A stretch of 58,847 nucleotides of DNA. It comes from Loktanella sp. GTDB taxonomy: Bacteria > Pseudomonadota > Alphaproteobacteria > Rhodobacterales > Rhodobacteraceae. The translations under genes were made by a program, and so were the position numbers. Of this stretch, positions 8,995 to 18,111 are shown piece after piece. Every line of letters starts with the position of its first letter. Within the stretch, counting starts at the first letter, position 1. Below the pieces are notes generated by a model. The model was not told the DNA's origin, did not search any database, and was given only the letters and a program-made list of their open reading frames with translations. The stretch is taken from assembly GCA_024635625.1 (NCBI GenBank), contig JAGXIQ010000134.1:1-58847 (forward strand), written 5' to 3'.

Positions 8995-11154
8995 ATGACC
9001 GAACCGACCATCACGCCAGACCTGATCGCCGCCCATGGGCTGAAGCCTGACGAATACGACCGGATACTAGAGATTATTGGCCGAGAGCCGACATTCACTG
9101 AACTTGGCATCTTTTCGGCCATGTGGAACGAACATTGTTCTTACAAATCCTCTAAAAAGTGGCTGCGCACCCTGCCCACGACCGGCCCGCAGGTCATTTG
9201 CGGTCCTGGCGAAAACGCAGGCGTCGTTGACATTGGTGACGGTCAGGCTGTCGTCTTTAAGATGGAAAGCCACAACCACCCTTCATACATTGAACCCTAC
9301 CAAGGTGCGGCGACTGGCGTCGGGGGCATTCTGCGCGACGTGTTTACGATGGGTGCACGCCCTATCGCTGCAATGAATTCTCTGTCCTTTGGACTGCCAA
9401 GCCACCCGAAAACACGCACGCTGGTGAACGGCGTGGTTGCTGGCGTCGGTGGCTACGGCAATTGCTTCGGCGTACCCACTGTCGGTGGCGAGGTCCGTTT
9501 CGACGCCTCCTACAACGGCAACTGCCTCGTGAACGCCTTCGCAGCGGGCCTCGCAGACGCTGATAAGATTTTCTATTCCGCCGCTTCAGGCGTTGGCATG
9601 CCTGTTGTCTACCTAGGCGCAAAAACAGGTCGTGACGGCGTCGGCGGGGCAACCATGGCCAGCGCAGAATTCGATGACACAATCGAGGATAAGCGCCCGA
9701 CCGTACAGGTCGGCGACCCCTTTACCGAAAAGCGCCTGATGGAAGCGACCTTGGAACTGATGGCCACCGGTGCCGTCATCTCTATTCAGGATATGGGGGC
9801 CGCGGGCCTCACCTGTTCAGCTGTAGAGATGGGCGACAAAGGCGGCCTGGGCGTTAAGCTAAACCTTGAAGACGTGCCGCAGCGCGAAACCCACATGACC
9901 GCCTACGAGATGATGCTTTCAGAGTCTCAGGAACGCATGTTGATGGTCCTGAAACCCGAACTCGAAGACGCGGCGCGTGCCGTCTTCGTCAAGTGGGACC
10001 TAGACTTTGCTATCGTTGGCGAAACCATCGCAGAAGACCGCTTCCTGATTCTTCACAACGGAGAGGTCAAAGCCGACCTGCCATTATCAAAACTGGCCTC
10101 CTCGGCTCCCGAATATGATCGTCCGTGGGAGGAAACCCCGCAAGCCGCGCCGGTCGGGGATGTGCCGCAAGTGGACCCAATCGACGGCCTCAAGTCCCTG
10201 ATCGGCAGCCCGAACTATGCTGCCAAAAACTGGGTCTACGAACAGTACGATTCCCAAGTCATGGGCGACACATTACGCATCCCCGGTGCCGGCGCTGGCA
10301 TAACCCGCATCCACGGCACGAACAAAGCGTTGGCCTTCACCTCTGATGTGACCCCCCGCTATGTCTTCGCGAACCCAGTGGAAGGCGGCAAGCAGGCAGT
10401 GGCCGAAGCCTACCGCAACCTGACAGCGGTCGGTGCGAAACCCCTCGCTACCACCGATAACATGAATTTCGGCAACCCGGAAAAACCCCGGATCATGGGG
10501 CAATTCGTCGGAGCGATTAAAGGGATTGGCGAGGCTGTCATCGCCCTCGATATGCCTATCGTGTCGGGCAACGTTTCGCTTTACAATGAAACTGACGGCA
10601 CTGGAATCCTGCCCACGCCGACCATTTGTGCGGTGGGCCTGATTGCCGACGTGGACCAGATCATCCGGGGTATACTGGAAAACGGCCACACTCTGCTTCT
10701 GTTGGGCAACACACCCGGCCACATGGGCCAGACCGCACTTTTGGCCGAACACCTTAACCGCAACGAAGGTGACGCACCTCCTGTAGACTTGACTGCCGAA
10801 GCCGCCCATGGCTATTTCATTCGCGCTAACGCACATCATATCACCGCTTGTACGGATCTTGCAGACGGTGGTCTCGCTCTCGCCGCGTTCGAGATGGCCG
10901 AAACAGCAGGCGTCGGCATAACCCTCGATACAGATGACACCGCGCAACTTTTTGCAGAAGATCAGGCGCGTTATCTGATCGCCGCGACGTTCGATCAGGC
11001 AGAAGCGCTTTTTGCTGCCGCAGCAAAAGACAACCTGCCCCTCTCGCGCGTCGGTCAGGCCGGCGGCGATAACATCACGTTTGGTACCGCCAGCGCGCCT
11101 CTTGCCGTCCTGGCCACCTTGTACCGTAGCGCCTTCGCAGCCGCAGTGGCGTGA
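8995..11154 (+). CDS. purL: Phosphoribosylformylglycinamidine synthase subunit PurL
   Basis: PurL, with PurQ and PurS, makes FGAM from FGAR, glutamine-derived ammonia and ATP in purine synthesis. The 719-residue size is that of the small, three-subunit form. Visible features are [18 protein letters not shown] (about residues 41-58), [23 protein letters not shown] (about 90-112) and [13 protein letters not shown], all typical of the AIR-synthase-related domains. GGGGGA lies a few bases before the ATG. bolA and grxD follow on the same strand, an arrangement I associate with Rhodobacterales. Confidence 0.97.
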   Translation: MTEPTITPDLIAAHGLKPDEYDRILEIIGREPTFTELGIFSAMWNEHCSYKSSKKWLRTLPTTGPQVICGPGENAGVVDIGDGQAVVFKMESHNHPSYIEPYQGAATGVGGILRDVFTMGARPIAAMNSLSFGLPSHPKTRTLVNGVVAGVGGYGNCFGVPTVGGEVRFDASYNGNCLVNAFAAGLADADKIFYSAASGVGMPVVYLGAKTGRDGVGGATMASAEFDDTIEDKRPTVQVGDPFTEKRLMEATLELMATGAVISIQDMGAAGLTCSAVEMGDKGGLGVKLNLEDVPQRETHMTAYEMMLSESQERMLMVLKPELEDAARAVFVKWDLDFAIVGETIAEDRFLILHNGEVKADLPLSKLASSAPEYDRPWEETPQAAPVGDVPQVDPIDGLKSLIGSPNYAAKNWVYEQYDSQVMGDTLRIPGAGAGITRIHGTNKALAFTSDVTPRYVFANPVEGGKQAVAEAYRNLTAVGAKPLATTDNMNFGNPEKPRIMGQFVGAIKGIGEAVIALDMPIVSGNVSLYNETDGTGILPTPTICAVGLIADVDQIIRGILENGHTLLLLGNTPGHMGQTALLAEHLNRNEGDAPPVDLTAEAAHGYFIRANAHHITACTDLADGGLALAAFEMAETAGVGITLDTDDTAQLFAEDQARYLIAATFDQAEALFAAAAKDNLPLSRVGQAGGDNITFGTASAPLAVLATLYRSAFAAAVA

Positions 11155-11252
11155 TCCGCATGCATCTGGTCGGAAAAACTCCAGCCAGAGTGCCCCTTGC
11201 CGCCAAAGGGCGAGGTTCATAAGTTAAGATGACCGACCAAAGGACACCATCC

Positions 11253-11489
11253 ATGCCCATCACCGCGCAAGAAATCGAAACCCTGCTCCGCGACAGTTTT
11301 CCTGACGCGCAGATCACCGTGCAGGGTGACGACGGTTCCCACTTTGCAGCCGAGGTCATCGATGCCAGCTTTAAGGGACAGAACCGCGTGCAACAGCAAC
11401 GGGCTGTCTATGCCGCCCTAAAAGGCAAGATGGACGGCAGCCATGGCGATCTTCACGCGCTTGCCCTGACGACACGCGCGCCAAACTGA
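11253..11489 (+). CDS. bolA: BolA/IbaG family protein
   Basis: This 78-residue BolA-fold protein most likely works with the CGFS glutaredoxin encoded next door; BolA-GrxD heterodimers hold a [2Fe-2S] cluster and act in iron sensing or cluster transfer. The conserved core is visible as ALKGKMDGSHGDLHALALTT, with the His of the cluster site in 'LHALAL'. The start at 11253 (MPITAQEIE) has AAAGGA about 8 bases upstream. An in-frame ATG at 11229 lacks such a site. The gene is 70 bases before grxD. Confidence 0.9.
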   Translation: MPITAQEIETLLRDSFPDAQITVQGDDGSHFAAEVIDASFKGQNRVQQQRAVYAALKGKMDGSHGDLHALALTTRAPN

Positions 11490-11558
11490 CGCCCGAATAA
11501 ATCGATACAGATATTACGGACCCGCCGCAGGCCGGTCCTTCCCGAAAGGAAACCAGAC

Positions 11559-11918
11559 ATGACCGCTTCCGATCAGATCAAGGACACTGTGACCAGCCAC
11601 GACGTTGTGCTGTTCATGAAAGGCACCAAAACTATGCCCCAGTGCGGATTTTCTTCCCGCGTGGCTGGTGTCCTCAATTTTATGGGTATCGACTACACAG
11701 ACGTGAACGTGTTGGCTGATGACCAGATCCGTCAAGGCATCAAAGAGTATTCCGAATGGCCCACGATTCCGCAGCTTTATGTCAAAGGCGAATTCGTCGG
11801 CGGCTGCGACATCATCACCGAGATGACACTGTCGGGAGAACTCGACACGCTGCTGACCGACAAAAACATCACGTTCGATAAAGCCGCTGCAGACAAAATC
11901 CGCGAAGCGAACGGCTAA
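11559..11918 (+). CDS. grxD: Monothiol glutaredoxin, Grx4 family
   Basis: The 119-residue cytoplasmic protein carries the CGFS active site with Cys29 (KTMPQCGFSSRV), plus WPTIPQLYVKGEFVGGCDI, the glutathione and cluster-binding surface. Monothiol glutaredoxins of this type bridge a [2Fe-2S] cluster with glutathione and deliver it to targets, often with BolA. GAAAGGA precedes the ATG. A GC-rich stem-loop follows at 11931-11955 but its T-run lies in the loop, so termination there is doubtful. Confidence 0.96.
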   Translation: MTASDQIKDTVTSHDVVLFMKGTKTMPQCGFSSRVAGVLNFMGIDYTDVNVLADDQIRQGIKEYSEWPTIPQLYVKGEFVGGCDIITEMTLSGELDTLLTDKNITFDKAAADKIREANG

Positions 11919-11956
11919 TCTATTCCCAAGGGCGCCCTCCGTTTTTTGGGGCGCCC

Positions 11957-12212
11957 GTAAATCTGTGACGGCATTAACGCCTAGCTATCGTCGATAGGTA
12001 TTCGACTGTGCATGGTGCGGCAGGCACGAAAACGATTGATTGCGTTGCCTTTGAAATCGCGGCTGCCCGCAGGACGACACCCCCATCCACTGTTCACACA
12101 AACCCACAGATTTCAGGTTAAAACTGACTGTCTAAGCAGCGGTCGTTGAAGATTTCATCGCCGTCCGAACGTTGTTGCGCAAGGACGTTTGCGCAGCGCA
12201 AATGCCTGCAGT
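11957..12212. other. Intergenic region with two adjacent palindromes
   Basis: Between the convergent grxD and mliC-like genes there is no credible coding sequence. Near its right end are TTGCGCAA (12175-12182) and TTTGCGC-A-GCGCAAA (12188-12202). They share the same TTGCGC/GCGCAA arms and could form the stem of an mliC terminator or bind a protein. Confidence 0.4.
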
Positions 12213-12566
12213 TCAGGATTGCTTGCAAAAGGCGTAAAGAGTGACCTCCTCATTCTTTTCTGCGTCGTACCACATCAGCTGCGCTTCGCCCTGATGTGTC
12301 CACCAAACATAACCAGATCCGTCGTTGGGAAACCGGTACCGAACGCCAGATGCTGCTTCGGCTGTCGCCTCCAGATTTATCATCCGGCCTTCAACCATGA
12401 TCACCGCGACGCTAGGCTCTTTACCGTCTTCGCTATTGATATAGACGGCTGGGATCTCGACGCCGCGCTCGCAGGTATAGCGCGGCGTCGACGTTACAGC
12501 GGCGTCTGCCACCCCTGCCGAAAGGGCAGCGGATACCGCAACTGTTCCAAACACTGATACTTTCAT
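12213..12566 (-). CDS. MliC/PliC-like periplasmic lysozyme inhibitor
   Basis: The 117-residue protein has a signal peptide (MKVSVFGTVAVSAALSAGVADA, cleavage after ADA) and a small C-terminal domain. That domain contains ASGVRYRFPNDGSGYVWWTHQGEAQLMWYD, broken here as ASGVRYRF and YVWWTHQGEA, the hallmark of MliC-type inhibitors of c-type lysozyme. Two cysteines (YTCERG and AFCKQS) probably form the fold's disulfide. No lipobox cysteine is seen, so it is likely soluble in the periplasm. The start is the second in-frame ATG at 12564-12566; the longer form adds MQQTSDE before the signal peptide. zapA lies upstream on the same strand. Confidence 0.75.
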   Translation of the reverse strand: MKVSVFGTVAVSAALSAGVADAAVTSTPRYTCERGVEIPAVYINSEDGKEPSVAVIMVEGRMINLEATAEAASGVRYRFPNDGSGYVWWTHQGEAQLMWYDAEKNEEVTLYAFCKQS

Positions 12567-12599
12567 CTCGTCACTCGTCTGTTGCAACGCAGCGTATCA

Positions 12600-12980
12600 T
12601 CAGGCCTGCGCCTCCACCTGATCTGCTAGCGCCTCTGCGCGCGCGGCGATCTCTGCCATACTGTCATGAACCTCATGCGGGATCATCGGCACTTCGATTC
12701 GCTCTGGAGGCCTGCTCGAAATATGCTCGATCTGCGCTTGAAGCCGCTTTAACTCGCGCTCGCTTTCACGCACTTGATCCTCTAGACCCGCCGTCCGGTC
12801 CGCCAACATCAAACCCGCCATCAAGAGCATCCGCGCCTCTGGCATGCGTCCGATTTGCGCCGACAAATGGGCGGCTTCCGCATCCAACATCGTCGCAGCA
12901 GAGGTCAGATATTGCTCTTCGCCTTCCTGACAAGCCACTTCAAAACTGCGTCCACCGATCGTGATTTCTACCTGTGGCAT
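12600..12980 (-). CDS. zapA: Cell division protein ZapA
   Basis: ZapA bundles FtsZ filaments at the division site. The 126 residues start with the conserved EITIGGRSFEVACQEGEEQYL (given here in parts: ITIGGRSFEVACQEGEE). They continue into a helix with LLMAGLMLADRTAGLEDQV and a long coiled coil ending near residue 95, as in the family. The gene follows the coiled-coil gene with a gap of only 3 bases, so the two are one operon. Confidence 0.92.
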   Translation of the reverse strand: MPQVEITIGGRSFEVACQEGEEQYLTSAATMLDAEAAHLSAQIGRMPEARMLLMAGLMLADRTAGLEDQVRESERELKRLQAQIEHISSRPPERIEVPMIPHEVHDSMAEIAARAEALADQVEAQA

Positions 12981-12983
12981 GGC

Positions 12984-13442
12984 TCAACCTTCCTTTTGCA
13001 GCAGCGGTTTCAGGTCCGACAGGATCGCCGCAACCTCGGCGGCTTCCGAAGAACGCTGGGCCGTCAGCCCGTCGACCTCTGCCATCAAGGCACGGTTGAT
13101 CAGTTCCGGGTCCACGGCACCCTCTATCGCCACAGCACGAAGCTTGGAACAAACCTCTGTCAGGTCCGCATTCGATCCACGCAATTGCTGCATCTCGGCG
13201 TCAAGAGAGGCCAGCTGTGCGGCCTGATCCCGGATACGGACTTCCATGTCGGCAATTTGCCCGTCCTGTCGAGATTTTAGCTGCTTAACCCGCTCTTCCA
13301 ATTGAGCATTCGCAGAACGTTCGTCGTTCAACTGCGCGGTCAAGTCTGCCGCAGCTTGGGTATCGCCGCTTTGCGGTAGTCCCGCCCGGATCCGATCCAG
13401 CGCGGTCGTAATCCGCACTTCTAAGGCCTTGATATCGTCCAT
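12984..13442 (-). CDS. Coiled-coil protein encoded with zapA
   Basis: From the ATG at 13440-13442 (MDDIKALEVRITTALDRIRAGL) this gives 152 residues that are nearly all helix-forming. A continuous heptad-like stretch of about residues 35-100 is rich in Glu, Gln, Arg and Leu (QLEERVKQLKSRQDGQIADME). I do not recognise a catalytic domain. It sits 3 bases upstream of zapA and shares its promoter, so a division role similar to the coiled-coil ZapA partner ZapB of gammaproteobacteria is plausible but not shown. A shorter start is preferred over the ATG at 13460. Confidence 0.7.
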   Translation of the reverse strand: MDDIKALEVRITTALDRIRAGLPQSGDTQAAADLTAQLNDERSANAQLEERVKQLKSRQDGQIADMEVRIRDQAAQLASLDAEMQQLRGSNADLTEVCSKLRAVAIEGAVDPELINRALMAEVDGLTAQRSSEAAEVAAILSDLKPLLQKEG

Positions 13443-13620
13443 GCGCTGTTCCTGTCCCAATAATCGCGTCCCGCGCGAATCGTGTTCTTATTGTAAAGGT
13501 TAAGCGATCCGCGCCACCCGTACAAACGGCCCACTGCCGCACAGCGCACGCTTGAACTCCGTTCCGGCCCTGTTATGACGCTTGCAACATCGGATTTGGC
13601 CCAAAACAGGACATCGTACC
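13443..13620. promoter_or_regulatory. Divergent promoter region between the zapA operon and tkt
   Basis: This 178-base region separates two divergent genes and must hold both promoters. I could not pick out convincing -35/-10 pairs by eye. Confidence 0.35.
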
Positions 13621-15636
13621 ATGGATCTTGCCGCTCTACGCACTGCGCACCCCGACCACTGGATGAAAGCTGCTGCCATCCGCGCCCTGACACTGGACGC
13701 TGTCGCCGCCGCAAACTCTGGCCACTCTGGCATGCCAATGGGCATGGCCGACGTGGCCACTGTGCTGTTCACCAATCACCTGAATTTCGACCCCACGGCC
13801 CCCAACTGGCCCGATCGCGACCGTTTTATCTTGTCCGCAGGTCACGGTTCTATGCTGTTGTATTCCCTATTGCACCTGACCGGTTACGAAGATTTCCCGA
13901 TTGAGCAGATCAAAAACTTCCGCCAATGGGGCGCGCTGACTGCGGGTCACCCAGAATACGGCCACGGTCGCGGCGTCGAGGTCACGACAGGTCCGCTTGG
14001 GCAAGGGATCGCGAACTCAGTCGGCTTTGCCGTAGCCGAGGAAATCCAGCGCGCCGTCTGGGGCGACAAGATCGTCAACCACTACACCTACGTCATGGCC
14101 GGTGACGGCTGCCTGATGGAAGGCATCAGCCAAGAGGCCATCGGCCTTGCAGGCATGCAAGAACTGTCACACCTGATCGTGTTCTTTGATAATAACGACA
14201 TCACCATCGACGGCCACGTCGGCATGGCTGACATCACCGACCAACCCGCCCGTTTCGCGGCCTCTGGTTGGCACGTCCAATCCATCGACGGTCATAACCC
14301 TGACGAGATCGACGCAGCGATCAAAGCCGCAAAGGCCGATCCGCGCCCTTCAATGATCGCTTGCAAGACCCATATTGCCTTGGGTCACGCAGCCCAAGAC
14401 ACCTCCAAAGGTCACGGCGCGCTGACAAATGCGGCCCAGATGCAGGCCGCAAAAGAGGCTTATGGCTGGACCAGCGGTCCGTTCGAAGTTCCCAACGAGA
14501 TCAAGTCGCAGTGGGAGGCCACCGCGCAACGTGGCAAGGACGCTCATGCTGCTTGGCACGAGCGGTTTGGCAAGCTGTCGGCCGCCAAGCAGGTAGAGTT
14601 CCAGCGAGCCTACGACGGCGAGGCACCCAAGAAGCTGGCCGCCACAATCCGCGCATTCAAGAAGCAGGCCAGTGAGCAGGCAAAATCTGTAGCGACCCGC
14701 AAATCGAGCGAGAACGTGCTTGAGGTGATCAATCCGATCATGCCGGAAACCATCGGCGGCTCTGCCGACCTGACTGGATCGAACAACACCAAGACACCCG
14801 ACATGGGCGTCTTTAGCCCGGATAATCGCAAGGGTCGCTACATCCACTACGGCATCCGTGAACACGGCATGGCGGCTGCGATGAACGGAATGGCCCTGCA
14901 CGGAGGCGCACGCCCCTACGGCGGCACCTTCATGTGCTTTACCGACTACGCGCGTGGTGCAATGCGCCTGTCTGCTTTGATGGGCGTCCCCACAGTCTAC
15001 GTCATGACCCACGATTCCATCGGTCTTGGCGAAGACGGCCCGACGCACCAGCCAGTGGAACACCTGTCGATGTTGCGCGCCACGCCGAACACTCACGTCT
15101 TCCGCCCTGCGGACACCGTGGAAACCGCCGAGGCGTGGGAAATCGCACTGACCGATACCAAAACGCCGTCCGTCCTTGCCCTGTCGCGGCAGAACCTGCC
15201 AACAGTTCGCACCACGCACACCAACAAAAATATGACTGCACAGGGTGGTTACGTGCTGGCCGATGCAGAGGGCAAGCGCCAGGTTATCCTGATCGCCACC
15301 GGGTCCGAGGTAGAGCTGGCAATGAAAGCCCGCGAAGCTCTCCAAGCTGATGGCATCGGCACCCGCGTCGTTTCTATGCCCTGCATGGAACTATTCATGG
15401 CACAGGACGAAGCAACGCGCCGCAAGGTCCTGCCCGCTGGCCCGGTCCGCGTCGCGGTCGAGGCAGGCGTACGTCAATCTTGGGACATGATCCTGATGGG
15501 CGAGCGCGGCAACGCCAAGAAGTCGGCCTTCGTCGGTATGACAGGCTTTGGTGCCTCTGCCCCGGCAGAAGTGCTGTTCGAGAAGTTCGGCATTACCGCT
15601 GAAAAGGTCGCAGAAGCCGCGAAGGGCCTTCTTTAA
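13621..15636 (+). CDS. tkt: Transketolase
   Basis: Transketolase moves two-carbon units between sugar phosphates in the pentose phosphate pathway using thiamine diphosphate. The 671 residues start at the ATG at 13621 ([14 protein letters not shown]), with AGGA 9 bases upstream. Visible motifs are [13 protein letters not shown] (about residues 35-47), the TPP-binding GDGCLMEG...EAIGLAG (about 155-170), the pyrimidine-domain glutamate in [14 protein letters not shown], and [17 protein letters not shown]. gap follows about 2.5 kb further on the same strand but with other genes between. Confidence 0.96.
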   Translation: MDLAALRTAHPDHWMKAAAIRALTLDAVAAANSGHSGMPMGMADVATVLFTNHLNFDPTAPNWPDRDRFILSAGHGSMLLYSLLHLTGYEDFPIEQIKNFRQWGALTAGHPEYGHGRGVEVTTGPLGQGIANSVGFAVAEEIQRAVWGDKIVNHYTYVMAGDGCLMEGISQEAIGLAGMQELSHLIVFFDNNDITIDGHVGMADITDQPARFAASGWHVQSIDGHNPDEIDAAIKAAKADPRPSMIACKTHIALGHAAQDTSKGHGALTNAAQMQAAKEAYGWTSGPFEVPNEIKSQWEATAQRGKDAHAAWHERFGKLSAAKQVEFQRAYDGEAPKKLAATIRAFKKQASEQAKSVATRKSSENVLEVINPIMPETIGGSADLTGSNNTKTPDMGVFSPDNRKGRYIHYGIREHGMAAAMNGMALHGGARPYGGTFMCFTDYARGAMRLSALMGVPTVYVMTHDSIGLGEDGPTHQPVEHLSMLRATPNTHVFRPADTVETAEAWEIALTDTKTPSVLALSRQNLPTVRTTHTNKNMTAQGGYVLADAEGKRQVILIATGSEVELAMKAREALQADGIGTRVVSMPCMELFMAQDEATRRKVLPAGPVRVAVEAGVRQSWDMILMGERGNAKKSAFVGMTGFGASAPAEVLFEKFGITAEKVAEAAKGLL

Positions 15637-15640
15637 AAAC

Positions 15641-15665
15641 AAAGGGGGGCAATTTGCCCCCCTTT
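15641..15665. terminator. Bidirectional terminator between tkt and the K+ channel gene
   Basis: AAAGGGGGGC (15641-15650) pairs perfectly with GCCCCCCTTT (15656-15665) around AATTT. A/T runs at both ends serve both converging genes. Confidence 0.85.
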
Positions 15666-15675
15666 CACCACGGCC

Positions 15676-16437
15676 CTAGACTGCACCGTCGTATTCGATA
15701 TGGATGACTTCGCCGCAAGGTTTACAATGCACTGCATCAATGTCGTGTTTCATCAAGCCACAGTCTGGGCATTCGAAACGGACCTTGTTGGGTCGAAATA
15801 ACACCTGCGCCAATTGCAAAAACAGCGTGACGCCAAAAATCATCACAGCCACGGAAAGCAGCCGCCCCCACAGGCCAACCGCCGTGATATCGCCATAGCC
15901 CGTCGTCGTCAGGGTCGAGATCGTGAAATAGAACGCATCAGCGTAGTTGTTTACCTTATCATTCACGTGAACCTGACTGGCATAAATCAAACCAGTCATG
16001 ACGAAAACAAAGACCGCCAAGTTTATGACTGCCAGAAACACTTCTTCTTTCCGGCGGAAATACACGACGTCAGACCGCAGCCGATGCAACGTCTGATAGC
16101 TTTTCAGCAGCCGGAGCGTGCGCAGGACGCGCAGAAACCCCAGCCCCTCTACTAAAAGCGGCCCTAGAAAGCTAAGAACTGCGACGATGTCGGCCCATGT
16201 CGACAGCCGCATCAGTGCTCGTTTCCAGTGCGGTTCCAGCCACGCGCGCACGCAAAAATCGGCCAATATGACGATACCAAAGGCCAGATCGTACAAAAGC
16301 AGCCAATCACTATGGTTCACGAATGACGTAGCGATCACATAGATCAGCGTCAGCAGGTCAAAGGCGAGCAAACCATATCGGAACCACGTCGCTGCTTCGC
16401 TATCGCCTTCGTAAAGAGTACGGACCTTTTCAAGCAT
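15676..16437 (-). CDS. Voltage-gated-like K+ channel with C-terminal zinc ribbon
   Basis: The 253-residue inner-membrane protein has six hydrophobic segments of the voltage-gated cation channel fold. An S4-like stretch with regular arginines is seen in FLRVLRTLRLLKS. The pore helix and K+ selectivity filter are in ISTLTTTGYGDIT. The C-terminal tail holds CPDCG and CKPCG about 14 residues apart, a four-cysteine zinc ribbon on the cytoplasmic side that could be regulatory. The start at 16435-16437 (MLEKVRTLYEG) overlaps the doxX-like gene by 8 bases, so the three genes 16437-17754 form a tight operon. Confidence 0.88.
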   Translation of the reverse strand: MLEKVRTLYEGDSEAATWFRYGLLAFDLLTLIYVIATSFVNHSDWLLLYDLAFGIVILADFCVRAWLEPHWKRALMRLSTWADIVAVLSFLGPLLVEGLGFLRVLRTLRLLKSYQTLHRLRSDVVYFRRKEEVFLAVINLAVFVFVMTGLIYASQVHVNDKVNNYADAFYFTISTLTTTGYGDITAVGLWGRLLSVAVMIFGVTLFLQLAQVLFRPNKVRFECPDCGLMKHDIDAVHCKPCGEVIHIEYDGAV

Positions 16438-16810
16438 CAGGACGCAGGGCCCAACGGCCCGAACCTGCGACGGCCAGCGCCAGACAACCGCCAGCGACCG
16501 CCCAGTTTTTAACAAAGATTGTCATTTGCCACGGATCCCCGGTCGTCAAAAAGACATTCAGGTGGAAAAAACTAGTCACCGCACAGTATGCGGCCGCGCT
16601 GACGGCCACAGGGCGGACCGCCACGCCAAGCCATAAGGCAAGCCCCGCGATCGCATCGTAAATCAGAGCAGGCCAAACAAGCGCATAGGACAGACCCAGA
16701 CCAACAAGCAGCCCGCCAGTGTCGCTTGGGCTGACGGCCTTCTGAACCGCCCCTCCCACCAGCAGAAAACCGATCAGAACCCGTGCAGCCAGAAGAGCAA
16801 CGTTATTCAT
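16430..16810 (-). CDS. DoxX-family membrane protein
   Basis: The 126-residue protein has about four membrane helices (LLAARVLIGFLLVGGAVQKA, GLGLSYALVWPALIYD, LALWLGVAVRPVAV, and a C-terminal one), with FHLNVFLTTGDPWQM between the third and fourth. This is the DoxX/TQO small-subunit-like pattern. The function of most DoxX proteins is unclear; some are linked to redox stress. The ATG at 16808-16810 overlaps the DUF808 stop by four bases, and the gene overlaps the channel gene by 8. Confidence 0.75.
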   Translation of the reverse strand: MNNVALLAARVLIGFLLVGGAVQKAVSPSDTGGLLVGLGLSYALVWPALIYDAIAGLALWLGVAVRPVAVSAAAYCAVTSFFHLNVFLTTGDPWQMTIFVKNWAVAGGCLALAVAGSGRWALRPDA

Positions 16811-17754
16811 GCAGGCCGAACCGCACGATACAAAGGGGCTATCACAGAGTTGACCAAAGGAATGATCAGCATTCCCAGAAAGAAGCCCAACACACCGTCG
16901 CAGGCTGCCGTGACAAACCATTCCACCGTCCCGACGTATGCTTCCGACACGTTATGCCCGACCGAGACAGCCCAACCGTGCACGATTTCTTCTGGAAGAT
17001 GCCAGCCAAGCTGGCCCAGACCATGGACAATAATCTGCCCACCGACCCAAAGCATCGCTGCCGTACCAACCCAAGTCAGCACGAATAGAAACGTCGGCAT
17101 CCACTTGACGATCCCGCGTCCAAGCGACCGCGTCACGCCCAGACGGCCCTTTTTCGCCATCAGCAGCCCAAGATCGTCCGCCTTCACAATCAGTGCCACC
17201 GCGCCATACACCGCCACAGTGATAGCAACGCCAACGATCGCCAACACGGCGGCCTGCATCCAGATATTGGGAACCGAAATGGCTGCCAATGTGATTGTCA
17301 TGATTTCGGCACTTAGAATAAAGTCAGTTTTGATCGCACCCTTTACTTTTCGCTCTTCTAGATGTGCGGGGTCGCCTGACGTTTTGGAATGGGCGTCATT
17401 ATGCTGAAAAGCGTGCATGATCTTCTCTGCGCCTTCAAAACACAGATAGGCCCCGCCAAGCATCAGCAGCGGTGGAATGGCCCACGACGCGAAAGCCGAT
17501 AACAACAACGCGATTGGCAACAAGATGACAAGCTTGTTGAAAAAAGACCCGCGCGCGATTTTCCACACGATGGGCAATTCACGCGCCGGCGCAAAACCCT
17601 GCACGTATTTGGGACTGACAGCGGCGTCATCGATCACAGCCCCCGCAGCTTTAGAGCCGGCCTTGGTCGCCTGCCCTATCACGTCATCCACCGAGGCAGC
17701 TGCGACCTTTGCAATCGCCGCCACGTCATCCAGCAAAGCTAGCAAACCGCTCAT
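16807..17754 (-). CDS. DUF808 (YedI-like) membrane protein
   Basis: The 315-residue inner-membrane protein has a conserved start (MSGLLALLDDVAAIAKVAAASVDDV), the family-typical GQATKAGSKAAGAVIDD, and several membrane segments, including IPPLLMLGGAYLCFEGAEKI. DUF808 proteins have no established function. It heads a minus-strand operon with a DoxX-like protein and a K+ channel, which hints at a membrane or ion-homeostasis role; that is inference. Confidence 0.88.
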   Translation of the reverse strand: MSGLLALLDDVAAIAKVAAASVDDVIGQATKAGSKAAGAVIDDAAVSPKYVQGFAPARELPIVWKIARGSFFNKLVILLPIALLLSAFASWAIPPLLMLGGAYLCFEGAEKIMHAFQHNDAHSKTSGDPAHLEERKVKGAIKTDFILSAEIMTITLAAISVPNIWMQAAVLAIVGVAITVAVYGAVALIVKADDLGLLMAKKGRLGVTRSLGRGIVKWMPTFLFVLTWVGTAAMLWVGGQIIVHGLGQLGWHLPEEIVHGWAVSVGHNVSEAYVGTVEWFVTAACDGVLGFFLGMLIIPLVNSVIAPLYRAVRPA

Positions 17755-17877
17755 GTTCTTCCTTCTCTCAAATTCGTTATCTGAATTAGCCCATCACGTT
17801 CTTATCGCAACCCTCATGCCATATGAACCGCCGCGATACGCCTAGGCATCGCATCAGGAACACACTAAAGATTGCCC

Positions 17878-18021
17878 ATGACAAACGCCCTCGCCATCGG
17901 CCTGCTGCTATTCATCGCCGCGTTTTTCGGGCTGGACCACTTTGTGCTGCAATGGGATGCGCCAATTTTTCTAGCTCGTAGGTTCTATGACCTTTTACAG
18001 TGGGTTGCCTTCTGGCGCTGA
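17878..18021 (+). CDS. Small single-pass membrane peptide upstream of gap
   Basis: This 47-codon frame starts at the ATG at 17878 and ends with TGA at 18019-18021. The peptide has one hydrophobic helix (ALAIGLLLFIAAFFGLDHFVL), here about residues 4-24, followed by a basic, aromatic tail (FLARRFYDLLQWVAFWR). A small gene with the same plan, ending in a W-A-F-W-R-like tail, is something I recall directly upstream of gap in other Rhodobacterales, which supports it being real. The function is unknown. It lies 90 bases before gap on the same strand. Confidence 0.6.
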   Translation: MTNALAIGLLLFIAAFFGLDHFVLQWDAPIFLARRFYDLLQWVAFWR

Positions 18022-18111
18022 CCACCAACCCTTGACCTTTGCGCGAAAATTGCAATGTTCGCGCCAACTGCGGCTTATTTCGTCGCCTCACCTAGCCCAA
18101 AGGATGTCAAC

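Noticed and set aside
10273..11220. Long minus-strand open frame (315 codons) opposite purL
   Set aside because: It lies entirely antisense to a clearly conserved purL sequence, and its protein shows no recognisable motif.
11931..11955. GC-rich stem-loop after grxD as a terminator
   Set aside because: The T-run is in the loop, not after the stem, so it is only a weak candidate and is not called as a terminator.
14350..15345. Long minus-strand open frame (331 codons) opposite tkt
   Set aside because: It is an antisense shadow of transketolase, which has all its motifs on the plus strand.
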